Source: Isoetes taiwanensis
Lineage: Eukaryota > Streptophyta > Lycopodiopsida > Isoetales > Isoetaceae
Direction: 5' to 3'
DNA length: 64,000 nt
NCBI GenBank assembly: GCA_021234155.1
Contig: JAJEKV010000192.1
Coordinates: forward strand, 331,001 to 395,000
The position numbers were made by a program, and so were the translations under genes. The notes beneath the pieces are model-generated. The model did not search any database. It was not told the DNA's origin and was given only the letters and a program-made list of their open reading frames with translations. Below, in pieces: positions 21,985 to 34,197 of this stretch. Each line of letters starts with the position of its first letter. Within the stretch, counting starts at the first letter, position 1.

Positions 21985-22960
21985 GTTTGAACCGGAATCC
22001 CTTACCGGTTCATGAGCTGTCTCGACAAGCTCTGGTGGTGTTTAGGGCTAGAAATGCAAAACAAATATATACCCTAACGTTGGTAATCTGGAAGCAAGGA
22101 ACGAAAGTATGAACAATCTCTTTCATTATGCCTCAGTTACACTAAAGCAGTTTGTGAGAAAGGTCTTGGAACGAGGTATCTAATAATTCTTCTCAGGGTC
22201 AGGTTAACAAACTTGTTGACAAGTGCTTGTCAGTGAAGGCAAAGAACGGGAACTAAAAAAAGTGTGTGGAAGAGAAATGAAGAAATTTTGGGCTATTTTC
22301 TAAATTTTCATATTGTTGATGCACAGTTTTGTAGATCTTATGGCTTAGTTTCAATTTGGTCCAGGTAGCAGTCAACATGGGTAGCTAGAATTGCAAGAAA
22401 TGCTGTAGGGAGAATATGCAAGCTTGTTAAAAACAGCGAAATCCCAAATTAACAACATAGATTTATCCAAATTAAACACCATAGATTCTAGAGGCATTAT
22501 GGCCAGTCAAAAAGGCCCTCGTATGGCCAGGAAAGTCCTACACCATAATGCCTTTGCACACGACGTTATGAGCCTTTAATGTCTTTGGCCGAAGCATTTG
22601 GCAGAGTAGCTGCCATAGCCAAGCTTGGCCCAGCTTGGCAGTTCACACTGTATTCCGTGTTGATGCTCAACTCTGGCTTGCATTTGGTCCCTTGCATTTG
22701 CACCCCCTTCTGGCATAAACACATGGTGAGAGTTTGGATCCTTGCTTGTTTAGTCTTCTACAACTCGAGCTGGATTTGTATCACATTATGACATTTGGTC
22801 ACCATAGCTAGCTCCGATAGTTCCAATCTAACATTGTACTATCAAATGGCAAGCTGGATTCATGATAAGCCATTCTGCTATGTTTCAAGAACGTACCTGG
22901 GAGGCCTGGGTATGGCGGTTTTTGAGCATGTCACAGGCTCGGGCTTTTGAAACGGAGCGC
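21985..22960. other. Intergenic, no supported gene
   Basis: Nothing recognisable was seen apart from short GGCCAG words around 22500-22540. Confidence 0.4.
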
Positions 22961-22969
22961 CGTATATAC

Positions 22970-23300
22970 CAGACGCCGTTATGTTATAGCCACAGGCATG
23001 TCCGTGGTATATCCATGTCTTTGACATGTTATAGCCACGCCAAAAAAAAATTACACGGCGTTTTTGTGGACTTAATGGATTTTTTGCCATTTAAGGCTGG
23101 CTATAACATGTCCACGTCCAACATTTACCGCAATGGTTTTGTGAAACGTCTAACCTCGGCTACAGCTGAGGGCATGGCAGAGGATTCAACCACGAATGGC
23201 TGAGGGCTCAAAAAAAGAACCACATGGCAGTAGCAGAGATGTTATGGACATAACATCTATGTTATGGACGTAACATCCCTGTTGCCAAGCCGTTGCTTCA
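22970..23300. repeat. Inverted and direct repeats of ATGTTATAGCC and ATGTTATGGACATAACAT
   Basis: TTATGTTATAGCC (about 22979-22991, again near 23028) is mirrored by GGCTATAACATG (about 23098-23109), giving a foldback of about 130 bp around an A/T-rich loop. At 23240-23278 ATGTTATGGACATAACAT (a perfect 18-bp palindrome) is followed by a near copy with GACGTAACAT. This is consistent with a MITE remnant. Confidence 0.55.
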
Positions 23301-24225
23301 TAACAGATTGGGCCAAAGAATGCTACTGGATTAAGTTTGCCCAATCCGTTTGGTATTGCGGGAGGGTATTCTCGCAATGGTGGAAACTATGATTCTGGTA
23401 TTGTATTGTATTGTATTGAAAATCGCATGTTTGTGCATGTTTGAGCTGCTTCTTCGTTGTGAGGGGCAAGTTTCTATTTTGGAGTGGTTGTTTATGGTTT
23501 AATTTGTGTTTTTTCAAAGGTACGTTTTAGGAAAGCCACGAGGCCGGTTTTGGAACGCAGGGCAGAGCAGGGCGAGCAGATTTGGAGATGGAGCAGGCCG
23601 ACCAGAGCAGGGCGAAGCCATAGCTGCCCAGGTCATTCCGGCAGTCCATAGCTGCCGCTGTTCGAAGATTTCCCATGCAGGTCCATTTTGAGGCTCATTT
23701 TGAGGCACATAAGAGCCTCAGGGCAAGAACAGGGGTTCCTACCATGGCTAGAACTGCAGCCCACGATTTTCCTGCCCTGAAATCGGAGGAAAATGGAGGT
23801 CCTGGAGGGAAATCGGAGGAAAATGGAGGTTCAGGCCTGGAGGTTCTTGTGAAAATGGCTCTGGTGAGGCCGTTCGGGCCTGGAGGTTCGAATCCTCCAG
23901 CCCAGGGTTGCTTGGTCTGTTTTTTTTTTTATGCAGGTCGGGCCATTGCAATTCCGCTTCACGTCGTTTCAATGGTCATGTCTATCGATTCTGCACCTTT
24001 GAAATTTGTATGGGTCATGGCCTTCAAAAAACAGAGGGCCCTTGATCTGACATAAAGGGAGGAATATTCCTCCCATCAACGGCCTCAATTGAAAAATGAA
24101 AACATCCCAATAGACGGGTGAGATTAAAACCTACACCTAAATGCTGAGACCAAGGACGTTAAAACCACACCTTCAAGAAGATTTTCCTCTGTTTTATATA
24201 TTCTCGCTTTTTGCGAAGACCGGAA
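23301..24225. other. Region upstream of the COA1-like gene
   Basis: It contains a 36-bp tandem duplication (AAATCGGAGGAAAATGGAGG, 23780-23845) and a tRNA T-arm-like hairpin (GGAGG, TTCGAAT, CCTCC at 23882-23898). A 126-codon frame (23675-24055) spans these repeats without any recognised domain. The COA1-like promoter should lie in the last 100-200 bp; TTTTATATATTC at 24192-24203 is a reasonable TATA box. Confidence 0.35.
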
Positions 24226-25302
24226 ATGAGTAGTAGTGCCCTATGGCGGATCCGCAGAGCTCTACCTAATTCTGGTGGTAGCTTTACAAGGCGGCCCTTG
24301 TCTACCTCCAGGTGCCAAGCATTGCCTCATATCGTTTATGAATTTCTTTTCTTGTTCTTTTCTTGTCTGACCGTATTTATTTTGACTCTAGAGATGGAAA
24401 AGTTTCTGAAATTGGACCGCTTCGAAAGTTTGGATGGTATAGCGGTGCTTTTTTATTATTTGGAGCTACGGTTGCCACAGTGTCGAGCACGCTCGATGAT
24501 ATTGTTATTTATGAATCATGTAGCAGGTAAATAAGGTTGATTCTTGTGAAGGATTGTGGAAATCTTCGTTCAAGTAGAGTTGAGTTTTGCTCATTGTCAA
24601 GCAGTTCATTTGTGAGAAAGAAAAAATTAATGCAACTTATTATTGAAAGGGCTGCTAGTACATGAAATCCTTTGTTTAATAATGATGGGTCCAGTGTAGG
24701 GCTGCTAGTAGTTACAGGCACCCATAGATAATCTGATTGCTTCTTCCAATGAATGGTATAAGGATGTAATCAGTTAAGATAATCTTAAGTTTACTCCTTA
24801 CACGAGTTTTGGAATTTAAACTTGTTTAGAAAGGCAATGGATATGATAAGCAAGGATACAAGAATCAAAAAATGTCTGGGTGAACATATTAGGCGAGGGT
24901 TGTGGCATGAAGTTTCACTTGGTACAGCACATGAAGGGCGTTCAATATCTTGTACTTTTCCTATTTATGGTGCAGCAGGCACCGCATCTCTTTACTTGAA
25001 AGCTGTTCGTTCTGAAGGTAAGATAATGCAAAACGCATTATTTGCTAATTCCCTCAACATTTTTCTTATAAATTGGCTGAGTTTAAGATCTATGGTTTTA
25101 TTATGCATATGCTACAGGAGCTAGGAGTTCTATTGTATACAATTTTCTTGAATCTGGAAAGTGGGAAGTGCTTATTTTAGAAGCCCTGTTAAACGAAGGA
25201 AATGGTGACCGGCGAATAAACCTTATGGAAACTTCGAGTGCTCCTAAGTCAGGGGACAAAAGTTCAAATCTTTCCAGTAGGCTGCCAACTAAATCAGTGT
25301 AA
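24226..25302 (+). CDS. COA1-like mitochondrial inner-membrane protein, four exons
   Basis: Coa1-type proteins are small, single-span mitochondrial inner-membrane proteins that assist cytochrome c oxidase assembly; they resemble TIM21. Exons join in phase at consensus sites: 24226-24311, 24392-24526, 24830-25017 and 25118-25302, giving 197 residues. The N-terminus MSSSALWRIRRAL with RRPLSTS looks like a mitochondrial presequence. Residues 44-63 (WYSGAFLLFGATVATVSSTL) form a membrane span, followed by DDIVIYESC. The soluble part has KCLGEHIRRGLWHEVSLG and GRSISCTFPIYGAAGTASLY, then KWEVLILEALL, matching the plant COA1-like pattern (LG.PI..G.W, S.SCTFP..G, W..LI.EAL). The stop follows LPTKSV. 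GTAAGT overlaps this stop, so an additional 3' exon cannot be excluded. I see no disabling lesion. Confidence 0.75.
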
Positions 25303-27380
25303 GTTTATGTTCAATTCTTTTGGGGACAGAAGCTATGATGTGTCAGTTGTCAACTTTCCTGGTCACCATAATGAAATTCTATTCTCAGAAGAGCATTCAT
25401 TCCTGGTAAAGATGGCAACCGATATGCAGAATTGAACTAGTACATAATATATATGTATCATATTAATCCTTAGCTGGCTAGACCTCCTTATCAGTATAGT
25501 CTTTCTAATCCTTAACTAGGTGCACCTTAGAGGTTCACGTTCCCAGCCATTGAGTTGGGAAGCGGCCAGATTTTGACAATAATGTTAACCTTTATTCAAA
25601 CTATTACTGAAATAAACTACAAGAACACAGAGGAAAAGGATATGTAGTACTTCACCATAAACATTTCAAAATGTACTGAGATGCTTTAGATCTCAATTTC
25701 TTTAAGCAGTGGAACAAATAGTACCTCTACCAAGGGGTTCTTTCAATAAATCAATGTTAACTTATGTAGACCAATATGGATGCTAACATGAGTTGCTCTG
25801 TTTAAATTCTCTTGCTAAAAGGCTGGAGCAAAAGGTCCTAGAACTTTTCACAGAGTTTAGCAGAAAAATAAAGAGTTCTATGTTTGACAGCATGGGAATG
25901 TATTTCAAAATGTACTGAGATCTTTTAGATCTCAATTTCTTTAAGCAGTGGAACAAATAGTACCTCTACCAAGGGTTTGTTTCAATAAATCAATGTTAAC
26001 TTATGTAGACCAATATGGATACTAACATGAGTTGCTCTGTTTAAATTCTCTTGCTATGAGGTTGGAGCAAAAGGTCCTAGAACTTTTCACACAGTTTATC
26101 AGAAAAATATAGAGTTCTATGTTTGACAGCATGGGAATGTTATTGTATATTTTGTGTTTCGCTTTGGAGCCCAATCAATAAAAAAACTGTCCAAATTTCT
26201 TATTTCACAAACTGTAAATCTGGATGTTTTGCTATGACAAGCTTAACATGTCTTAGCCCAGACATCTCTTAAGAAGATCACAAAATTTTACAAGACTTTA
26301 GCAATCTATGCAGAAACAGATTCTATTGAGATTGGTCCTCAACATGAGATGGTGCAGAACAAAACAAGGTGAAAACCCATGCAAATGCAATGAAAGTAGT
26401 AGTGGAATGTGAAGATATGACAACACAAATGCAAAACGAGTTGAACATGCCTTACAAATCCAAAAGTGGCTCTATTTCTTAGGGATGACAAACATCGCCA
26501 TGAATTCCAATACATCATTGACTCCAAGCCATGAATTCCAATACATCATTGACTCCAAAATAGAATCAGCTTCCTAAAATTAGCATGTTATCCATTATAA
26601 GCTAGTATAAGCACGCTACACACAGGGCTGCCAAGTACAAACATAGAAATTATCCTGATCTCTAAGCCTAAGGCAGAAGCGTGATGTAGAATCATTAAGC
26701 AGTAGCTCCAAATGAAACTTAAAGCTACAATGCCAGGGAATTCCAAGCTCTATTGAATGGCTTTGAAAGTGCGGAAGATCTCCAACTAACCTGCAAGCAA
26801 ACATAACAGGTCTGGAGGTTCGAACCCATGTGCAACGCACAGTTCCAAAATGATCTGAAGCTTCACATGATGAAAAGAGTAGCAAGGAAAAAACAATTCC
26901 AAGCAGAAATAATTATGCAAGACAAGTAAACTCCTCGCATCTTTGAATATGCCATCATAAACATAAATAAACAATCTCACATGTGCAGAAGATCTCTGTA
27001 TATGGCGAGGCAGAAGAAAAAATATAGAAACAAGCCATCAATGGATAAGGGAAAGATGGAGCCTTCTTTCCGGCTCTTGCACCATTTCATGGCCAGTTAG
27101 TGGCTTTCACCATTTCATGGCCAGTTAGTACGGAAGACATTAGTCATGCCCTTACTCAGATGGTTTTAGAGTAAGCCAATACATGTTTCATCACAAATAG
27201 GCAACGATCAGGGCAGTCATGCAATGGTTGGTTTGATGAAAGTGCAGGTTGCAAAGACAGAAGTTTAAATTGGCAAAGAGGAGTGCAAAGGCTCGAGAAA
27301 GAAAAGAGTATATTAAGATGTTCAAGGGCAAGAAAAGAGCATATTTGCATAGGAGACATGAGCAAATGGTAGGGAGTTAA
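25303..27380. other. Intergenic with local duplications
   Basis: Apart from the 240-bp duplication listed separately, it contains a 32-bp duplication (AATTCCAATACATCATTGAC, 26499-26560) and a 27-bp duplication (CACCATTTCATGGCCAGTTA, 27081-27129). No supported gene. Confidence 0.4.
25662..26140. repeat. Tandem duplication, 240-bp unit
   Basis: ATTTCAAAATGTACTGAGAT through GACAGCATGGGAATG occurs at 25662-25901 and 25902-26140, about 95% identical. Confidence 0.9.
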
Positions 27381-28690
27381 TTGCTTACCCCAAAAATTCT
27401 GGAATAGATTGAAACCATCTCAAAAACCAAGCACATCTATTGAGGTTAGTACTTGGAAGGGGCATGTTAAAAAATTGTACCACGTAGATGGGATAGACAC
27501 ATCGATGGGCGATATATATGGGGAGGAGTTGTGTTTCTCTTCAGAGGACATATCTGGTGGGCTTCAAAAGTTGTCCAATGGTAAGGCTGTTGATGCAGAG
27601 GGGCTTATGGCTGAAATCTTCAAATGAACAGGAGATAAAGTGGCAGAAGTTTATTGAAATTGTTCACTGCTGCCTTGCAAGAAGGTTTTCCGCATACATA
27701 TCAAATTAACAGGGCCATTTCTCTCCACAAGACAAGTGATGAATCTGATCCAAATAATTACCATATGATTATGATATGTAGCTTCTACGCTAAGCTCTTT
27801 GCCACCATACTGAACACTAAAATTAGTGCATGGGCCGAAGCTAATAACGTTAGAGAAAATGGGCGATGAGAGCTATGATGGACACTGTGGTTGGAAAGAG
27901 GAAGCCGTGATATGCATTATTTGTACGCTTTTCGAAAGCCTTTCATACGGTAGGAAGAGAATATTTGTGGGACAAAATGATAGCTCTTGAGGTATCACTT
28001 GCATGTAGACAAGCAGTTGCGAGACTTAATTATAAGGTCTTGATTCGGCTCTCGTTTCCATACACTAGTAAGGAGTATGTTGACAGTAATGCGGGGGTTA
28101 AGCAGAGCCGCTCGTTATCACCTATGCTTTTTGGTCTTTTCATAGAACAATTGGATGAGTGGATTATGCAGAATGGTGGCGATGGAACGATTCTTAATGG
28201 ATATATTCTTTTGTACTGTTACATGCTAATGATGTTGTACTGTTGTCCAGGAATGTAGCGGGTTTACAGAGACATCAAGATGTTTTGGGTCGCTTTTGTG
28301 ATGCAAAAAGCATGAGGGTAAATATGGCTAAGACCAAAATATAAGTGTTTGGGGGTAATAAAGTAGACCATGTAAAAGTGTTGTATAAAGAGGAACACGT
28401 TAAACTGGTGGAAGAGCTATAAATATCTTGGCTTAGTTGTAGACAACAGTGCAAACTAGAACTTGGTAGCCAAGCAAAAAGTAGATGGTAGGCTTAAAGC
28501 CCTATATGCCATGTAGCGCAGGTGTAGGAAGGCAGATATATGGAATTTCGATACGAAGAAGCAGTTGTATATTGCTTTGGTGCAATCGATTGTATTGTAT
28601 GGTTGTGAGATTTGAGGTCGAGGTTTGGCCTTGGGTAGATGGAAGAAAATTGAGAAAATACAGAAAAGATTTTTTTGATTTGAACTTGAC
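27380..28690 (+). mobile_element. Dead LINE (non-LTR retrotransposon), reverse transcriptase region
   Basis: Pieces in several plus frames follow the LINE RT order: LQKLSNGKAVDAEGLMAEIF (finger motif), AISLHKTSDESDPNNYHMI (PI.K..D...NYR), KLFATILNTKISAW, then GVKQSRSLSPMLFGLFIEQL (about 28092). The active-site loop is degraded from Y-A-D-D to HANDVVLL (about 28221). Downstream come GLQRHQDVLGRFCDAKSM and a thumb-like YIALVQSIVLYG segment. Stops and shifts abound, and no endonuclease half or poly(A) tail is visible. The 3' part abuts a PPR pseudogene at about 28690. Confidence 0.85.
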
Positions 28691-30640
28691 ATATGCTGCT
28701 ACTTTTACATTCCATGAAATTGTACTTGGGCACGACGTTCTATCAAAAACCTCTTGAGCATGTAACACACTCCCACATTTATGGTACATCTTCACAAAGT
28801 GATCATCTAGAAAGGGATAGGTTCTGTACGTACAAAAAATTCTGGATGTATAAAGTCCAAAAATACGTAATTTTAGGACATATTTCCCGTATCTTTCCCT
28901 CGCCGGCGGGGGAAAAAAAATTTCGTATAAGCGAAACTTTAGTTTTGCTTATGCAAATTTTTAGATTTTCGCATAAGCAAAACCTCTGTTTCGCTTACGC
29001 GAAATTGTTTTCGCGTAAATAAAATAGAGATTAAAAAAAAAATCGAATTTTTTTTTCTGTGTAAGCGAAATAGCTGTTTCGCTTACGCAAAAATAGTTTC
29101 ACACGAAACAGATATTTCGCTTACGCGAAAATTATTATTATTATTATTTTTTATTTTCCCGTAAGCGAAACTGCTATTTCACTTACGCAAAAAATTCAAT
29201 TTTTTTTTTTTTTATTTTTTTTTCCGCGTAAGCGAAATTCAAATTTTGCTCTTGCGAAAAAGATTTTGCGCAAGCGAAACATAGGTTTTGGTTATGCAAA
29301 AAGTTTCCGATACCGAATTTTTTTTTGCCATATTTTTGAAGTATTATACTTCAAATTTGTGCCGTATCATTCGAATAATATGTATTGAGTATAAAACTTA
29401 TATAGTATTGAACCTATCCCTGAATCTAGCAGAGCCTAATGCAGCATAAGTGGAAGGTTCTACTGCCTGATCTTGTTGTTCTAAGAAATTCACAACCTTC
29501 TTTAGTTTCTCATCAATGCATAATCTACTTAGGTCCATTAGCAACCTTGATCTGGTCCTCTAGAAGCATATTCTAGACTTTAATGTTTACCATAAACGTA
29601 AAGAAGAGCATTCATTGCCCTTGCATGTACCAGTTTGCTTTTATTCAAGCTTTGCATGCATCAATAGTACTGAATGTTGGCACATCTGGATCTAGGCCAT
29701 TTTGCCTCATTTTGAAAAAGATATTACGGGCTTCCTTATTGAGCTTCCTTCCTGTCCCCGTTCTGAATGTATATTGAAAGCATAGTATTCCATATGGTCA
29801 TGTTTTTATGCTGAAATTTTAGAAACATCCTTTCCGCATTCCAAAATGACATAACTCTTGTACATGTTGATAGGAGCCGTACCTACGTGCACATCTGTTT
29901 CTAATTCATTGCAGATAATATAAGCATGAAATAGCTTACCATTCATAAGGGCACTAGGGCAGATACATGTACTAGAAAATAAATGAAACTCTATTTGGCC
30001 TTATCCCATGTTGGAATATTTGCTTTGATTTCATGCCCATATTTAACCAATATCGCAACCATGACATTCCACGCTACTACATCTTTCTATGGCAATTTTT
30101 CAAAATTGCATATGCATAGCCAAGATTATCGCACATTCTACACATGTTAATGGCAACAGTATTACAACAACATCCAACTTGAAGGCACCATATGCTGGCA
30201 TGGACAAACTTTCCTTCTACTAAGCGTGCAAGCTTAGAACAAACATTTAGAAGGGTGATCAGTGTAAGTCTGTTAATTAATATATTGTTCGTCCCATCTG
30301 TTGCATAATTCTAATAGCATCCCTTCGAAAACCATTCTTGGCGTATGCTGCTACCATTATGTTGCTGAAGTTGTACTTGGGCATGACATTCTATCAAAAA
30401 CCAATTGAGCATGTAATACACTCCCACATTTATAGTACATCTTCACAAAGTGATCATCTAGAAAATTAGAAATTCCCAATTCATCATCTTATAATCTAGC
30501 AGAGCCTAGTGCAATATAAGTAAAAGGTTCTACTGCCTGATCTTACTGTTCTAAGAAATCATAGCCTCCTTTAGTTTCTCATCAGTGCATAATCTACTGA
30601 GGTCCATTAGCAACCTTAATCTGATTCTCTTTCTGAATTA
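28690..30640 (-). pseudogene. PPR pseudogene with internal duplication
   Basis: Minus 28795-28690 reads MYHKCGSVLHAQEVFDRT and ISWNVKVAAY, a clear PPR pair (MYxKCGxxxxAxxVFDxM, then SWN.M...Y). The same segment recurs at about 30460-30345 (KMYYKCGSVLHAQLVFDRMS). The flanking stretch at 29423-29570 recurs at about 30483-30620. Between them lie further degenerate PPR pieces, for example CRMCDNLGYAYAI. All frames are broken. A 0.6-kb transposable element (28812-29422) splits the left copy. Confidence 0.75.
28812..29422. mobile_element. Short non-autonomous element with hAT-like termini
   Basis: The right end (minus strand) reads CAGGGATAGGTTC, and the left end reads GGGATAGGTTCTGTACGTAC, so the termini are inverted. 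The left end has lost the initial C. The inside is non-coding and consists of many inverted GCGTAAGCGAAA / TTTCGCTTACGC words, typical of subterminal transposase sites. A GC-rich motif CTCGCCGGCGGGGGAAAAAA (from 28900) is shared with the start of the large element at 54964. Flanking octamers CATCTAGA and AATCTAGC share six bases. The paralogous PPR copy near 30450-30486 contains both octamers about 30 bp apart, so target duplication is uncertain. Confidence 0.75.
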
Positions 30641-33105
30641 TCAATTGTCCATAATTTGAATTATGAGTAGTGTTTCAATCGAGAAAGAATATAAGTTAAA
30701 CAGAAATCAAAGGGCAGGAGCATAAGAAGAAGGAGCAACATAACCATTGATGGTGCATCATAGTAACTAAGATCATAAACCTTCGTTCGTGGTACATGGG
30801 TATTCACTTCCAGGCAATGGACCTCTTTCTACAGCTGGCAGACATGCCCAGAACTGCTGAGCACTCTGATCTTTTGAGCGTTACTTCTGAACGGATTCCA
30901 ATGAAGAAGAAAGAGCCTACATCAAAAGCAAACACTCATATGCGAAGCATAGAAAAGAAGGGGACCCATTGTACACAATTCTGGCATAATCTAGAACTGA
31001 AATCAAAATAAAAAAAACAACACAAAACTTCAAAAAGAAGAGAGACATTCTGCCATTTTCGTGCTCACCATCAGTAAAAGTGGCAAAATGCATGAACGAA
31101 ACATTTTATTTTGTAGCCAAAGTGATCATGAAAGACTCTCAAGAAGTTCACGACCGACATTGCTCCCTTCAGCTATTTGGCACTGAAAAATCTGGCCTTT
31201 GATTTGCTTCAAAGCAAAGCTTTTCTACATCATACAGACTTTCCTTAAAAGCAAAGTTTTTGCCTGATGTTCCCCTCCGCCTTGCATCAAACGGATGTTC
31301 GAGAAATAAATCAACAGCAAAGAGTGGACGATGCAAAACGGAATGGACAGCCAGGATGTGTGCCCCGTAATACGAATAATTCAATAGCATCATTGTAAAA
31401 TAATTATACATCTCTAGATATTTTTCAAGATGTTTATTTGAAGATAAGTCTTACACAATAGATATTCATTCATGCATTTATCCATGTACAAGTTATTTTT
31501 GAAGTCCAACAATGAAGACCAAAATTATTTGGTTAGTGCTTATTCTTTTGCAATTTGACTGAATCTATTATTCAAGTGTTTTCAAGATTTCAAGTATCCA
31601 AGAAAGTTGTACAAGTCTTTTATTTTCTATTTTGAGTTTTGGATGGCATGATTAATATAACTGATCTAGAAAAGGCAGCACCCCATGACCAATATAAGTT
31701 GTCAGAGAGAAGTTATGGAGAGGGGATAGAGCATCATACCAAGGTAGAAGAACGAGGGTGTCAATGATCTAGATGGGACTTGCCACCCCTATAGTTGGTG
31801 AAGACAAAATGATGTTAAAAGTTTTTAGGAAAGTTTTTTGTCCCTTAGAAGATTTCTTGAGATGCCTTTGAAGAATTGAAGACATTTGAATTGGGCCTTA
31901 TTAAGTTCTATTGCCATCTTTATCACCTACTTTTGAGGACCAAGTCGCAAACATGAAGATCAAAATAGAAGATTTTTGAGGAATTCATCGGGACGATGAA
32001 TACTCTTGGGGAGGAATAATGTGGTGTATTTTATTCTGACAATTTTTGTATAATATGCTTAAATCTGTGAAATGTATGGATAAATGGAGAACGATATGGA
32101 GTAATGTGGAGAAAATATAAGAAAGGTGCAAATATTATTTTGGAGTGGAACCTATGGACTTTAGTATTAAAGTCCTTAGTTGAATATTTTTAATGGTTGA
32201 TATTTTGATGATGTGTCATAAATCTAGAGGAGCATGGTAGTTGCAGAGGAGTTTGGATGACCTAGATTTGATGTTGAGATGGGAAAATCTAGTGAACTTA
32301 TGGTAGATAGAATTTAGATCTATGGTTGTGGTTTGCCTCCTAATGGCTAGGATTAAGTGGTGTTTTCTATAAGATAGCTAAATTCATGTAGACGAGAGGC
32401 CCAATTTTGAAGGATGACATCTAGGCAAAGTATGTTTCTTGATCACTTGAATGTTAGTATATTGAAGTATGATATTTTGAATACGGTTATGTGACGTTAA
32501 AATACTATCTATCTATCTCTTGAACTTTGTCTCAATTTCTCTAATCTCAAATGGTTTATAAATTGGTGCAAGATAATTATGATGGAATGATTATGTTGGC
32601 GATGTATGATACCAGTAGATGGCTACATATTTAACGATCAAAAGGTCAATGCCTCCTCAATATGATCCCAAATTATAGCTATATGCCTCCTCGATATACT
32701 ACACATTTTTCGTGTTGCCTTGCTTCTCTCATATTGTCTAGCTCTTTTCCTTATTTACAGAGCTCAAATGGAGTGAGATCTTCCTTTAGTGGAAAAATAG
32801 TGCCCTTTAGGTGACTACTTTGAATGAAATGTTGTCCCACCTCCTACTTCATTTCAAATTAGAAAGGTCTTTATGACAATTTTTGTTCTATGAAAGAAAA
32901 AGATTATGTAGCACACTTAACAGGGATTTCCAGGGGGATTTGATTTGAATGTATCAATGTCCATACCTGAAATTATAGACCATTACCCTAAAACAATAGG
33001 TTGTTATTAAAAAACAATTAAAATCAAATTTTTTAAGTAATAAAAAAGATTACAAGGTTAGATAGCTGGTTGTATTATTGGTCAAAGCATTCTTATTAGG
33101 ACATT
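30641..33105. other. Intergenic, possible LTR edge at about 32021
   Basis: No supported gene. Short unrecognised frames occur at 30796-31011 (plus) and 31169-31411 (minus). At 32007-32040 a purine-rich GGGGAGGAATAA is followed by TGTGGTGTATTTTATTC, which looks like a polypurine tract and LTR start, but no LTR partner or pol sequence was found. Confidence 0.3.
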
Positions 33106-33725
33106 AAATCATTGTGCTAGAGGTTCAAGTCCTCGTATTTTATATTTCAAAATCTTATGCACACTCGTAAATCATTTTTCAAAATTATAGGTGCCCCAAT
33201 CATAAATGACCATAATCAAAATGAGAGGGGCCCAAAGGCCCCAACACATGCTCTGCATTGTAGAATCCATGGATCCAACGACCAAAGTAGTCCAAAGCGC
33301 ACTTGTTTATGATGATCAAGAGACGAACAAGATTTTTAGCAACAAGAATAATTAGATATTTTGATAACCAATTTCATGGCAAAACATACAACACATAAAA
33401 GTCCACTCTATTGTAATCATTTTGCTAGAGGTTCAAGTCCTCGTATTTTATATTTCAAGATCTTAGGCACACTCGTAAATCATTTTTTAAAATTATAGGT
33501 GCCCCCAATCATAAATGACCATAATCAAAACGAGAGGGGCCCAAAGGCCCCATCACATGCTCTGCATTGTAGAATTCCATGGATCCAACGACCAAAGTAG
33601 TCCAAAGCGCACTTGTTTATGATGAGCAAGAGACCAACAAGACTTTTAGCAACAAGAATAATTAGATATTTTGATAACCAATTCCATGGCAAAACATACA
33701 GCACATAAAAGTCCACTCTATTGTA
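33106..33725. repeat. Tandem duplication, ~310-bp unit
   Basis: GCTAGAGGTTCAAGTCCTCG through AAAAGTCCACTCTATTGT occurs at about 33106-33415 and 33416-33725, about 95% identical. Each copy starts with a tRNA B-box-like GGTTCAAGTCC and contains the GC-rich word GAGAGGGGCCCAAAGGCCCC. Confidence 0.9.
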
Positions 33726-34197
33726 GATATTTGAGATGCGTCTCAGTTATTATGGGCCATCAATATGCCCATCTTACAGTCCTAAACATGTGTGCACGTG
33801 TTGTGGATTTCTATGGTTCAACACCCCTCATTTTCGTATACATACATATGTCCTTGTGCTAAGACATATCCCCTTGTGTGGATATGTAGCAAAAGTTTTT
33901 ATTAACCCATGAATATGTAGCAAAATGACTGGAGCACCTAATAAGTTGAGATATAGTACTGTATGAATCGTCACATAAAAGTATGAATTTCTAAGGGGTT
34001 CCTATTTTTCAAATTCCCAGCCTACTTTTACTCTATTTTTGCAAAAAGGGGGAATCTATGACATGATAATTTTCCTTCCTTCCTTCTAGTTTTTGGTAAG
34101 TATATGCTCTTTCCTTTTTTCGTTCTTACAGTTCTTTATGTTTTCTTATGGTTGATGTTCTTCTTAAGTTTTTTTTCCTTGGGATTCATTTAGATAT

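Noticed and set aside
23882-23898. tRNA T-arm (GGAGGTTCGAATCCTCC) as a tRNA gene
   Set aside because: No acceptor stem, D-arm or seven-base anticodon loop can be formed around it.
26814-26830. B-box-like GGTTCGAACCC
   Set aside because: No matching A-box or cloverleaf at the expected distance.
32007-32040. GGGGAGGAATAATGTGGTGT as a Ty3/gypsy polypurine tract and LTR start
   Set aside because: No matching LTR end, second LTR or pol remnant could be found; mentioned only in the intergenic note.
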